NCBI GenBank assembly: GCA_937907425.1
Contig: CALCIE010000006.1
Coordinates: forward strand, 1-64,000
Origin: ZC4RG42 sp003242425
GTDB lineage: Bacteria; Pseudomonadota; Gammaproteobacteria; Burkholderiales; SG8-39
Direction: 5' to 3'
DNA: 64,000 nt
Part shown: piece by piece, positions 24,063 to 32,494 of the stretch
Position numbering within the stretch: the stretch's first letter is position 1
Layout: every line of letters begins with the position of its first letter
Notes under the pieces: generated by a model
Seen by the model: the letters and a program-made list of their open reading frames with translations, nothing else
Database searches by the model: none
What the model was told of the DNA's origin: nothing
Position numbers and translations under genes: made by a program

Positions 24063-25724
24063 TCACTGTGCGAGCCGCACGCGCACCGTCGCCGGCCGCT
24101 GCGACGGCGAATGGTGTTGCAAGTAGGATGCGAGCGCGTCGCTGTCGGTGACGCCGCCCTGGCGTCCGAGCCCTTCCTTGAACACCGTGAAGCCGTCGCC
24201 GCCGTCGGCGAGGTAGGCGTTGACGGTCACGCGATAGGACCCGTCCTCGCGCAGCGGCTCGCCGTTCAGGCGGATCGATTGCGCGTCGACGCGCTGGCAG
24301 GGCGGTGCATCGGGCCGCCAGGCGTATTCGAAGCCTTGCGAGACCTGCAACAGCCTCGGCCGGCTATGGTCGTGCGGGCAGCCGAACTGCTGTTCGAGCA
24401 CCGCCTTGATCTGGCTGCCGGTGAGGGTCATGGTGATCAGGGTGTTGACGAACGGCTGAACCGCAAAGACGTCCTCGTAGGTCACCGCCCCCTTGCGCAG
24501 ATCGGCGCGCAGACCGCCCGGATTGGTGAACGCCACATCCGCGCCGGCGTTGCGCGTGAGCTCGAGCTGCGCGTCGGCCACGAGCTGGCCGAGCGCCGAC
24601 TGGCCGGCCGCGTCGGGCTCGCGCGTGTAATCGCGTTCGATGTGCCCCACCACGCGCTTCGCGAGCGGCATCGCCAGCGTGCGATAGGCGTCGATCAGGC
24701 GTCCGATCTCCTCATGCGTGCCGCCCTGCACCGGGACGTTGCGCGCGGCCGCCTCGATCACGTCGCCGCTTTGGCGATCCAGCCGCAGGTCGATCACGCT
24801 GAGGAAACGGCCGTACGACCCGGCACTGGTCACCGGCACTTCGCGGCCGGCCGCATTCGGCAGCCGGCAGTTGTAGGCCTGATGCGTATGGCCGGTGACG
24901 AGCAGGTCCACTTCGTCGTCCAGGCGCCGGACGATGTCGACGATAGGCCCCGAAATGCCCACGCAGCCGTCGAAATCGCCGTTCTGCCGGCCGCCTTCGT
25001 GAAGCAGCACGACGATGGCGCGCACGCCTTGCGCACGCAGCCGTTCGACCAGCCTGTTGACGGTCTGCGCCTCGTCCTCGAAACGCAGCCCGACGACGCT
25101 TTGCGGCCGCACGATCCGGTAGGTGCCGCGCAGCGTCAGGCCCAAGAAGGCGACCGGCACGCCATCGAACTCGCGGATAGCGTAGGGCGGAAACAGCGTT
25201 TCCCCGGTCGCGCGGCGGATCGTATTCGCGGCGAGGAAAGCGAAGCGCGCGCCTTCGAAGGGCACCGGAGTGCCGACCTGCTCGCCGAGGCAGGTGTGCT
25301 CGCCGCTCGGATGGCAGCCGCCACGGCTCAAACGCAGCAATTCGTCGGGACCGTCGTCCAGATCATGGTTGCCGACAGCGTTGAAATCGAGCCCGAGGCG
25401 GTTCATCGCCTCGATGGTGGGTTCGTGGCGGAACAGGCCAGAGAGCAGCGGACTCGCGCCGACCAGGTCGCCGGCGGAGACGACCACGGTGTGCGGATTG
25501 CGCTGCCGCAATTCCTCGATCGCCGCCGCCAGCGCTTCGGCCCCGCCGCGGCCGCCGGGCTCGAGCGGTTCGAGATGGCCGTGGAAGTCGTTGAAAGCGG
25601 CGATGGTGACTTCGATAGGTTGCTCCGTCGCCGCGGCCGCAACCGATACAAAAAATAAAAAAATCGATGCAACAAGAGCTTTTCGCGTTCGCATACGACC
25701 TGTCAGGTGTCTGTCGTTTGTCAA
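24063..25724 (-). CDS. Periplasmic 5'-nucleotidase / 2',3'-cyclic phosphodiesterase family
   Basis: The 553-residue protein has a Sec signal (ALVASIFLFFVSVAAAA). A calcineurin-like metallophosphatase domain follows (FNDFHGHLEP, VVVSAGDLVGASPL, AVGNHDLDDG, LLVTGHTHQAYNC). The C-terminal 5'-nucleotidase domain includes VAFTNPGGLRADLRKGAVTY and VNAYLADGGDGF. This is the UshA/YfkN plan, acting on extracytoplasmic nucleotides. An ATG at 25694, directly before the signal core, is an alternative start. msrA follows with a 12-base gap. Confidence 0.92.
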   Translation of the reverse strand: MTNDRHLTGRMRTRKALVASIFLFFVSVAAAATEQPIEVTIAAFNDFHGHLEPLEPGGRGGAEALAAAIEELRQRNPHTVVVSAGDLVGASPLLSGLFRHEPTIEAMNRLGLDFNAVGNHDLDDGPDELLRLSRGGCHPSGEHTCLGEQVGTPVPFEGARFAFLAANTIRRATGETLFPPYAIREFDGVPVAFLGLTLRGTYRIVRPQSVVGLRFEDEAQTVNRLVERLRAQGVRAIVVLLHEGGRQNGDFDGCVGISGPIVDIVRRLDDEVDLLVTGHTHQAYNCRLPNAAGREVPVTSAGSYGRFLSVIDLRLDRQSGDVIEAAARNVPVQGGTHEEIGRLIDAYRTLAMPLAKRVVGHIERDYTREPDAAGQSALGQLVADAQLELTRNAGADVAFTNPGGLRADLRKGAVTYEDVFAVQPFVNTLITMTLTGSQIKAVLEQQFGCPHDHSRPRLLQVSQGFEYAWRPDAPPCQRVDAQSIRLNGEPLREDGSYRVTVNAYLADGGDGFTVFKEGLGRQGGVTDSDALASYLQHHSPSQRPATVRVRLAQ

Positions 25725-25746
25725 GGGTCCAAAGGCGGATGGACCC

Positions 25747-25762
25747 GTGCTAGAAATAGTGC
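25747..25762. promoter_or_regulatory. Candidate NrdR box 1
   Basis: GTGCTAGAAATAGTGC matches the NrdR box pattern acaCwAtATaTwGtgt at the outer C-w-A and w-G positions and is nearly symmetrical. It stands upstream of the class II ribonucleotide reductase gene. NrdR itself is not in the window. Confidence 0.45.
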
Positions 25763-25877
25763 TGCGCGATTTTCACCCGGCTCACGCCCTGAGCCCGCGC
25801 CGGATGGAAAATGCGTTCTTGCGGTTGCTTCCATCGAGGGGGACACCTAGAATTCGTTTACCGGCAGCGCGCAGCCA

Positions 25878-25893
25878 CGACATATAGTAGCCG
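25878..25893. promoter_or_regulatory. Candidate NrdR box 2 overlapping a -10 element
   Basis: CGACATATAGTAGCCG is a weaker match than box 1 (C at 4 and w-G at 12-13 kept, centre altered). It covers TATAGT (25883-25888), which could be the -10 of the reductase promoter, as is common for NrdR sites. The 131-base spacing between the two boxes is longer than usual. Confidence 0.3.
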
Positions 25894-25983
25894 GTCGCGC
25901 GCGCCGCTCAACACCTGTCCTGGATTCCCGGTCGCGGAAAAAGAGGAGTTCCGCGGCCTTCGAAAGTTCTAAACAAGAGGTTC

Positions 25984-28836
25984 ATGCCCATGAGCGCCCA
26001 AAAGACAGCCATTCCCGTCTCTGCTCCCGCCGAACAGGAAATCTGCGAGGAGGTCCTGCTCGAGAAATACGCGAAAGGCGGCGAACGCACGGCGGAGGAC
26101 GTGCGCCGCCGCGTCGCCCGTGCGCTCGCGGCAGTGGAACCGGAAGAGAAACGCGCCTATTGGGAAGCGAAGTTCCTGGAGGCGCAGGAAAAAGGTTTCA
26201 TCCCCGCCGGCCGCATCAACTCGGCCGCCGGCACCACACTGACCGCCACGCTGATCAACTGCTTCGTGCAGCCGGTGGGCGATTCCGTCACCGAGGTGGT
26301 GGACGGCCGTCCCGGCATCTACACCGCGCTGGCGGAAGCCGCCGAGACCATGCGCCGCGGCGGCGGGGTGGGTTACGACTTCTCCAGCATCCGGCCGGTG
26401 GGCGCGCTGGTGCGCGGCACGCAGTCGCGCGCGAGCGGTCCGGTCTCGTACATGCGCGTGTTCGACCGCTCCTGCGAGACGGTGGAGTCGGCCGGCGCCC
26501 GGCGCGGCGCGCAGATGGGCGTGCTGCGCTGCGACCACCCGGACATCGAGGCCTTCATCCATGCCAAGGACGACGGCGACCTCTCGAACTTCAACATCTC
26601 CGTCGGCGTCACCGACCAGTTCATGGAGGCGGTGGAGAAGGACAAGGAAGTCGAGCTGGTGCACAAGGCCGAACCGGGCCCCGAACTGAAGGCGGCCGGC
26701 GCCTATCAGCGCGAGGACGGGCTGTGGGTCTACCGCAAGGTGCGCGCACGCGACCTGTGGGACCAGATCATGCGTTCGACCTATGACCACGCCGAACCCG
26801 GCGTGCTGTTCATCGACCGCATGAACAAGGACAACAACCTCTATTACTGCGAGACCATCGAGGCCACCAACCCCTGCGCCGAACAGCCCCTGCCGCCCTA
26901 CGGCTGCTGCTGCCTGGGCTCGATCAACCTGACCAAGTTCGTCACCAATCCCTTCACCGAAAAGGCGGCGTTCGATTTCGCCGCCTTCGGCAAGGTGGTG
27001 GACGTGGCGGTGCGCATGCTCGACAACGTGCTCGACGCCACGCACTGGCCGCTGCCGCAGCAGCACGAGGAGGCGATGAACAAGCGCCGCGTGGGCCTGG
27101 GCTTCACCGGACTGGGCGACGCGCTGATCATGCTGCGCCTGCGCTATGACACCGAGGAAGCGCGCGAGATGGCGCGCAAGATCGCCGAGGCGATGCGCGA
27201 CCGCGCCTATCTCGCCTCGGTGGAGCTGGCGCGCGAGCGCGGCGCCTTCCCGCTGTTCAACGCCGACATGTATCTCTCCGGCGGCAACTTCGCCTCGCGT
27301 CTGCCGGCCGAGATCAAGCAGAAGATCCGCCAGTACGGCCTGCGCAACTCCCACCTGCTGTCGATCGCGCCCACGGGCACCATCAGCTTGGCGTTCGCCG
27401 ACAACGCCTCGAACGGCATCGAGCCGCCGTTCTCCTGGACCTACACGCGCAAGAAGCGCATGACCGACGGCACGTGGAAGGAGTACCTGGTCGAGGACTA
27501 CGCCTGGCGCTACTACAAGCACCTGGGCGGCGACGTGAACAACCTGCCCGACTACTTCGTCACCGCGCTGGAGATCTCCGCGCAGGCGCACAAGGACATG
27601 GTGGCGGCGGTCGCGCCCTACATCGACACCAGCATCTCGAAGACGGTGAACGTACCGGAGGATTATCCCTACTCCGACTTCGAGGACCTCTACCTCACCG
27701 CCTGGAAGGCCGGGCTCAAGGGTCTGTCCACCTACCGTCCCAACAAGGTGCTGGGCGCGGTGCTGTCTGTGGACTCGGCCGAGAAGAAGCAGCCGCAGGA
27801 CGTCAAGATCGACGAGGCGAACCGGCGCCTGTCGATCAAGTCGCTGCCCGCGCCGGTGCTGTCCTCGCTCGCCTGGCCGGGCCGGCCCACGCTGCCGGAC
27901 GGCAACCCCGCCTGGACCTACATGATTTCGCATCCGGGCGGCGAGTTCGCGCTGTTCGTCGGCCACATCGAGAAGGAAGGCCGCATGTTCCCCTTCGAGG
28001 CCTGGGTGAACGGCACGGAGCAGCCGCGCGGCCTCGGCGCGGTGGCGAAATCGCTGTCCATGGACATGCGCGCCAACGACCGCAAGTGGCTGGCGCTAAA
28101 GCTCGAGGTGCTGGCGAAGACGCCGGGCGAGGAATCCTTCGACATGCCCTTCCCGCCCAACGGCGAGCTGCGGCGCGTGCCGAGCGTGGTCGCGGGCGTG
28201 GCGCAGGTGATCCGCTACCGCTGCGAGAAGCTGAAGGCCTTCGAGGGCGAAGGCGGCACGCCGGTGCTGGACGCCATGTTCAGCGTGCAGGAGCCGAAGA
28301 CCGGCACCGACGGCACGCTGTCCTGGACCGTCGACATCCAGAACCCGGCCTCCGGCGAAGACTTCGTGCTAGGCCTGAAGGAGATCACGCTGCCCGACGG
28401 CGTGACGCGGCCCTATGCGATGTTCTTCTCCGGCTACTATCCGCGTGCGCTCGACGGCCTTGCGCGCCTGCTCTCGCTCGACATGCGCGTCATGGACCCG
28501 GCCTGGATCGGCATGAAGCTGCGCAAGCTGCTCAACTACTCCGAGCCGCTCGGCGACTTCATGGCCTTCGTGCCGGGCCAGCGCCGGCAGCAGACCTTCC
28601 CGTCGACCGTGGCCTACATCGCGCGCCTCATCATCCACCGCTACGCCATGCTGGGCGTGCTGGACGAGAACGGCTACCCGACCCGCGAAATGGGCATCCT
28701 CGAAGCCCCGCGCGAGAAGGGCGAGCCGAAGGTGCAGCAGGGCTCGCTCTGCAACGAGTGCGGCAACATGACGGTGATCCGCAAGGACGGCTGCGATTTC
28801 TGCACCGCCTGCGGGGCGGTGGGAAGCTGCGGCTGA
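25984..28836 (+). CDS. nrdJ: Adenosylcobalamin-dependent (class II) ribonucleotide reductase
   Basis: The enzyme reduces ribonucleoside diphosphates to deoxy forms using coenzyme B12, so it works with or without oxygen. The 950-residue product has the catalytic barrel in the first 570 residues. Cys93 (INCFVQP) is a likely redox Cys, and NPCAEQPLPPYG gives the Asn296-Cys298-Glu300 radical site. Two TSCPD-like modules follow (LSMDMRANDRKWLALKL and LSLDMRVMDPAWIGMKL). A C-terminal Cys cluster from residue 923 (CNECGN, CDFCTACG) probably takes electrons from thioredoxin. An ATG at 25990 is an alternative start. B12 supply or synthesis is implied, but no cob gene is in the window. Confidence 0.95.
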   Translation: MPMSAQKTAIPVSAPAEQEICEEVLLEKYAKGGERTAEDVRRRVARALAAVEPEEKRAYWEAKFLEAQEKGFIPAGRINSAAGTTLTATLINCFVQPVGDSVTEVVDGRPGIYTALAEAAETMRRGGGVGYDFSSIRPVGALVRGTQSRASGPVSYMRVFDRSCETVESAGARRGAQMGVLRCDHPDIEAFIHAKDDGDLSNFNISVGVTDQFMEAVEKDKEVELVHKAEPGPELKAAGAYQREDGLWVYRKVRARDLWDQIMRSTYDHAEPGVLFIDRMNKDNNLYYCETIEATNPCAEQPLPPYGCCCLGSINLTKFVTNPFTEKAAFDFAAFGKVVDVAVRMLDNVLDATHWPLPQQHEEAMNKRRVGLGFTGLGDALIMLRLRYDTEEAREMARKIAEAMRDRAYLASVELARERGAFPLFNADMYLSGGNFASRLPAEIKQKIRQYGLRNSHLLSIAPTGTISLAFADNASNGIEPPFSWTYTRKKRMTDGTWKEYLVEDYAWRYYKHLGGDVNNLPDYFVTALEISAQAHKDMVAAVAPYIDTSISKTVNVPEDYPYSDFEDLYLTAWKAGLKGLSTYRPNKVLGAVLSVDSAEKKQPQDVKIDEANRRLSIKSLPAPVLSSLAWPGRPTLPDGNPAWTYMISHPGGEFALFVGHIEKEGRMFPFEAWVNGTEQPRGLGAVAKSLSMDMRANDRKWLALKLEVLAKTPGEESFDMPFPPNGELRRVPSVVAGVAQVIRYRCEKLKAFEGEGGTPVLDAMFSVQEPKTGTDGTLSWTVDIQNPASGEDFVLGLKEITLPDGVTRPYAMFFSGYYPRALDGLARLLSLDMRVMDPAWIGMKLRKLLNYSEPLGDFMAFVPGQRRQQTFPSTVAYIARLIIHRYAMLGVLDENGYPTREMGILEAPREKGEPKVQQGSLCNECGNMTVIRKDGCDFCTACGAVGSCG

Positions 28837-28857
28837 GCACGGACGGCTTGCCCCAAG

Positions 28858-28883
28858 AGCCCGGCTTTCCGCCGGGCTTTTTT
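28858..28883 (+). terminator. Terminator of nrdJ
   Basis: The arms AGCCCGGC and GCCGGGCT surround TTTCC and are followed by a run of T. Confidence 0.92.
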
Positions 28884-28976
28884 GTTGCGCGCACGGTATG
28901 GCGCGCCATTCCGGGACGCGCAAATTGCGCCGAAAGGCTGGCAAGTCCCTGTTGACGCGTTCATAATGCGCCCCTT

Positions 28977-29005
28977 CGGCGAGCCTGGGGCTCGCCGTTT
29001 GCTTT
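28977..29005 (+). terminator. Terminator-like hairpin in the purE leader
   Basis: Perfect nine-base arms, CGGCGAGCC and GGCTCGCCG, have a TGG loop and are followed by TTTGCTTT. It is the second such hairpin after nrdJ and lies 41 bases before the purE ATG, downstream of possible promoter elements (TTGACG 28952-28957, CATAAT 28962-28967). It could be an attenuator at the 5' end of the purEK mRNA, or a back-up terminator with the purE promoter further downstream. Confidence 0.5.
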
Positions 29006-29045
29006 GGCGGTCCGTCCCGGACGGCCGCGCCACGAGGAGCAGGCT

Positions 29046-29525
29046 ATGGACCAAGCACCCCAGGTTGCCATCGTGATGGGCAGCACCAGCGATTGGGAGG
29101 TGATGCAGCACGCCGCCGCGATGCTGCGTGAGCTCGAGGTGCCGTACACCGCGCGCGTGGTCTCGGCCCATCGCACGCCCGATCTGCTCTACGAATTCGC
29201 CAAGGGCGCGGCGGCCGCGGGGCTACGCTGCATCATCGCGGGCGCGGGCGGGGCCGCCCATCTGCCGGGCATGATCGCCTCGATGACCACGGTGCCGGTA
29301 CTGGGCGTGCCGGTGCCTTCCAAACACTTGCAGGGCATGGATTCGCTGTTGTCCATCGTTCAAATGCCGAAGGGCGTGCCCGTGGCGACCTTCGCCATCG
29401 GTGCGGCCGGCGCCGCCAACGCGGGCCTGTTCGCCGCCGCGATGCTGGGCGCGCCCAAGCTGGAAGCTTTCCGCGCCGCGCAGACCCAGAGTGTGCTCGA
29501 CGCCCGGCTGCCGGAGTTGCCATGA
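29046..29525 (+). CDS. purE: N5-carboxyaminoimidazole ribonucleotide mutase
   Basis: PurE moves the carboxyl group of N5-CAIR to give CAIR in purine synthesis. The 159-residue class I protein has VMGSTSDWEVMQHA and VSAHRTPDLLYEFA. It also has the glycine loop AGAGGAAHLPGMIASMT, followed by VPVPSKHLQGMDSLLSIVQM. The start is the ATG at 29046 after GAGGAGCAGGCT. Its TGA overlaps the purK ATG (ATGA), so the pair is translationally coupled. Confidence 0.97.
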   Translation: MDQAPQVAIVMGSTSDWEVMQHAAAMLRELEVPYTARVVSAHRTPDLLYEFAKGAAAAGLRCIIAGAGGAAHLPGMIASMTTVPVLGVPVPSKHLQGMDSLLSIVQMPKGVPVATFAIGAAGAANAGLFAAAMLGAPKLEAFRAAQTQSVLDARLPELP

Positions 29526-30670
29526 TCGCACCCGGCGCCTGGCTCGGCGTCCTCGGCGGCGGCCAACTGGGCCGCATGTTCGCCGCTGCGGCGCAAAACC
29601 ACGGCTATCGTGTCGCCGTACTCGACCCCGATCCGCACGCACCTGCGGCTTCCTTCGCCGACGAACACATCGTCGCCGCCTACGACGACCAGGAGGCTTG
29701 GAAGCAGCTCGCGGCGCGCTGCGTGGCGGTCACGACCGAATTCGAGAACGTGCCGGCGGAGGCGCTGCGCTTTCTCGCCGACCACTGCTTCGTCGCGCCC
29801 AAGGCGCATCACGTCGCCGCCTTCCAGGACCGCGGCGCGGAAAAAGCCGCGCTTACCGCTGCCGGCCTCGAAGTCGCGCCCTACAAGCTCGTCGAAAGCT
29901 TCGACGACCTGCGGGGCTGCGAGCATCTGCTGCCCGGCATCCTCAAGCGCATCCGCTGGGGCTACGACGGCAAGGGTCAGGCGCGCGTGAAGACGCAGGC
30001 CGAGCTGGAAGCGGCGTTCGAGAACTTCGTCGGCCCTTGCGTGCTGGAGAAGCAGGTCGCGCTGGCGAAGGAGCTTTCGGTGGTCGCCGCGCGCGACCGC
30101 CACGGCAACATCGTCACCTATCCCACGGCCGAGAATCATCACGAGAACGGCATACTCGACACCTCCTTCGTCCCGGCACACATCGACCCGAAGACCGACA
30201 CGCTGGCGCAGTCGCTCGCGCGCAAGCTGCTGGCGCACGCCGACTACGTGGGCGTGCTGTGCGTGGAAATGTTCCTGCTGCAGGACGGCAGCCTGCTGGT
30301 CAACGAGATCGCACCGCGTCCGCACAACAGCGGGCATTACACCCTCGACGCCTGCACGACGTCGCAATTCGAACAGCAGTTGCGCGTGCTGATCGACGCG
30401 CCGCTCGGCGACACGCGTCTCGTACGGCCTGCGGCGATGGTGAACCTGCTGGGCGATCTGTGGGCCGACGGCGAACCGGACTGGGCGAAGGTGCTCGCGG
30501 CGCCGCACACCCGGCTGCATCTCTACGGCAAGCGCGAAGTGCGGCGCGGCCGCAAGATGGGCCACTTCACCTGTCTGGGCGAGGGCAACGAAGCGCCGAT
30601 CGCGCAGGCGCTGCGCCTCAAACAGGCGCTGACCCCGCAAACCGAGACGGCGCAGGTCGCGGCGGGCTGA
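29522..30670 (+). CDS. purK: N5-carboxyaminoimidazole ribonucleotide synthase
   Basis: This ATP-grasp enzyme makes N5-CAIR from AIR, bicarbonate and ATP, handing it to PurE. The 382-residue protein has the opening WLGVLGGGQLGRMFAAAA. The ATP-grasp core includes LPGILKRIRWGYDGKGQ and CVLEKQVALAKELSVVAAR. The magnesium/ATP site is VNEIAPRPHNSGHYTLDAC. It overlaps purE by four bases and ends two bases before the convergent VOC gene. Confidence 0.97.
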   Translation: MIAPGAWLGVLGGGQLGRMFAAAAQNHGYRVAVLDPDPHAPAASFADEHIVAAYDDQEAWKQLAARCVAVTTEFENVPAEALRFLADHCFVAPKAHHVAAFQDRGAEKAALTAAGLEVAPYKLVESFDDLRGCEHLLPGILKRIRWGYDGKGQARVKTQAELEAAFENFVGPCVLEKQVALAKELSVVAARDRHGNIVTYPTAENHHENGILDTSFVPAHIDPKTDTLAQSLARKLLAHADYVGVLCVEMFLLQDGSLLVNEIAPRPHNSGHYTLDACTTSQFEQQLRVLIDAPLGDTRLVRPAAMVNLLGDLWADGEPDWAKVLAAPHTRLHLYGKREVRRGRKMGHFTCLGEGNEAPIAQALRLKQALTPQTETAQVAAG

Positions 30671-30672
30671 GC

Positions 30673-31158
30673 TCAGACCTCGTCGCGATTGTCGGCCACC
30701 GCCGCCTGCGCGGCGGCGCGGCGCTCCGTCTCATCCGGCGAGACGTCCTCCACGTGTGTGGAGATGAACCAGCGGTGCCCGAAGGGGTCGTCCACGGTGC
30801 CGTTGCGATCGCCGTAGAACTGATCCGACACCTGCCGCACCAGATGCGCGCCCGCGCGGATCGCCTGGTTCACGATCGCATCCACATCCTCGACGTAGAG
30901 ATGGATCGCGATGGGCGAGCCGCCGTAATGCGCCGGCGGATGGAAGTCGTGCTCGGGGAAGGCGTCCGCGAGCATGATGCGCGAGTCGCCGATCTGGATT
31001 TCCGCGTGTCCGATCCTGCCGTCGGGCTTGAGGTGACGGAACAGTTCCCGGGCGCCGAAGGCCGCCTCGTAGAAAGCCAGCGCCTCGGCCGCATTGCTCA
31101 CGCACAGGTAAGGCGTGACGCTGTGATAGCCCTCTGGGATGGGACGGACCGTGTTCAT
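30673..31158 (-). CDS. VOC-family (glyoxalase/bleomycin-resistance fold) protein, PhnB-like
   Basis: The 161-residue protein has the repeated beta-alpha-beta-beta-beta units of the VOC superfamily: VTPYLCVSNAAEALAFYEAA, SRIMLADAFPE, AIHLYVEDVDAIVNQAI and DDPFGHRWFISTH. It looks like the PhnB group, whose role is mostly unknown. Start 31158 is preceded by GCGAGGAGC. A strong terminator just upstream separates it from the larger operon on the same strand. Confidence 0.85.
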   Translation of the reverse strand: MNTVRPIPEGYHSVTPYLCVSNAAEALAFYEAAFGARELFRHLKPDGRIGHAEIQIGDSRIMLADAFPEHDFHPPAHYGGSPIAIHLYVEDVDAIVNQAIRAGAHLVRQVSDQFYGDRNGTVDDPFGHRWFISTHVEDVSPDETERRAAAQAAVADNRDEV

Positions 31159-31242
31159 GGCGCGCTCCTCGCTCGCTTCCTTGCGGGGAACGGGTGCAAG
31201 CGCCATGCGCGTTCGCGCCGGTAACCGGCCCAATCGGCGCGC

Positions 31243-31271
31243 AAAAAAAGGGTGCGTCATGACACGCACCC
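31243..31271 (-). terminator. Terminator of the TRAP/CoA-transferase operon
   Basis: Read on the minus strand, GGGTGCGT and ACGCACCC form a stem followed by seven T. It lies 27 bases past the CoA-transferase stop. Confidence 0.92.
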
Positions 31272-31297
31272 TTACGGAGGAGCACCTCCTTGCGAAA

Positions 31298-32494
31298 CTA
31301 TGCCGCCACGGCCGCACCTTGCGCGACGAGCGCGTCGATCTCGGCGCGGCTGTAGCCCACCTCCTGCAGCACTTCGTAGGTATGTTCGCCCAGCAGCGGC
31401 GCCGGCCGGCGCACGGTCCCGGGCGTTTGCGAAAACTTGACCGGCAGTCCCAGACTGCGCACGCGTCCGGCCCTGGGATGCTCGGTCTCCACCACCATCC
31501 CGCGTGCGAGCGTCTGCGGGTGCGCAAGCATCTCCGGGATGCTGAGGATCGGCCCCACCGGCAGCCCGGCGCGGTCGAGCACCTCCAGCCAGTGCGCGGT
31601 GTCGTGCCGCTGCAGACGCTCGCTGATCAGTTCGGCCAGTTCCTCGCGATGCGCCATGCGGTCGGCATTGGTGCGGAAGCGCGGATCGTCGCCAAGCTCC
31701 TGCGCGCCCAGCGCCTCCAGCAGGCGCTCCCAGTTGGATTGATTGGCCGCGCCGATATTGATCCAGCCGTCGCGGGTGCGGAAGGCCTGGTACGGCGCAC
31801 TGGTAAGATTGCCCGAACCCATGGGCGGCGCCGCTTCGCCCGTGGCGAGGTAATAGGCGGTGTGCCAGTAGGTCTGCATGATCCCCGCTTCCATGAGCGA
31901 GGTGTCGACCCGCTGCCCTTCGCCGGTCTTCAGGCGGTGGATGTAGGCGGCGAGCACGCCCATCGCGGCGAGGATGCCGGCGTTGATGTCGGTCACCGGC
32001 CCGCCGCACTTGATCGGCGGACGTCCCGGCTCGCCGGTGATGCTCATGAGCCCCGAGACGCCCTGCGCGATGAGGTCGAAGCCCGGCTTGTCGGCGTAGG
32101 GGCCGGTGCGGCCGTAGCCGGAGATCTCGCAATAGATCAGTCCCGGGTTCAGCGCGCGCAGCGTTTCGTAGCCGAGCCCGAGCTTCTCCATCGTGCCGGC
32201 GCGGTAGTTCTCCAGCACCACGTCGGCGGTGCGCAGCAGGCGCTTGAGCGCTTCGCGTCCGGCCTCCTGCTTCAGATCGAGCGCGATGCCGCGCTTGTTG
32301 CGGTTCATGATGAGGAAGGCGCTCGACTCGCCCTGGATGGTCGGCAGGCCGAAGCGGCGCGAATCGTCGCCGCCCGGCACCTTCTCCACCTTGATGACGT
32401 CGGCGCCCATGTCGGCGAGCAGCATGCCGCAGGTCGGCCCCGACATGATGTGCGCGAGCTCGATGACGCGTACCCCTGCGAGCGGTCCCATCAT
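31298..32494 (-). CDS. Class III CoA-transferase (CaiB/BaiF family)
   Basis: The 398-residue protein is a family III CoA-transferase. The catalytic Asp is Asp169 in GPVTDINAG, as in formyl-CoA transferase. Other signatures are LADMGADVIKVEKVPGGDD and NRNKRGIALDLK, then ISGYGRTGPYADKPGFDL. These enzymes move CoA between carboxylic acids such as oxalate, carnitine or citramalate. It is the last gene of the operon. Its ATG overlaps the TGA of the hydratase gene (ATGATG; either ATG may serve, after AAGGGGAG). The physiological acid is not known; the pairing with a hydratase suggests CoA activation before C-C or C-O bond chemistry. Confidence 0.92.
   Translation of the reverse strand: MMGPLAGVRVIELAHIMSGPTCGMLLADMGADVIKVEKVPGGDDSRRFGLPTIQGESSAFLIMNRNKRGIALDLKQEAGREALKRLLRTADVVLENYRAGTMEKLGLGYETLRALNPGLIYCEISGYGRTGPYADKPGFDLIAQGVSGLMSITGEPGRPPIKCGGPVTDINAGILAAMGVLAAYIHRLKTGEGQRVDTSLMEAGIMQTYWHTAYYLATGEAAPPMGSGNLTSAPYQAFRTRDGWINIGAANQSNWERLLEALGAQELGDDPRFRTNADRMAHREELAELISERLQRHDTAHWLEVLDRAGLPVGPILSIPEMLAHPQTLARGMVVETEHPRAGRVRSLGLPVKFSQTPGTVRRPAPLLGEHTYEVLQEVGYSRAEIDALVAQGAAVAA

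Noticed and set aside
25724..25984. Cobalamin riboswitch before the B12-dependent reductase
   Set aside because: No B12-box consensus is visible; AGCCACG near 25873 is only a short partial resemblance.
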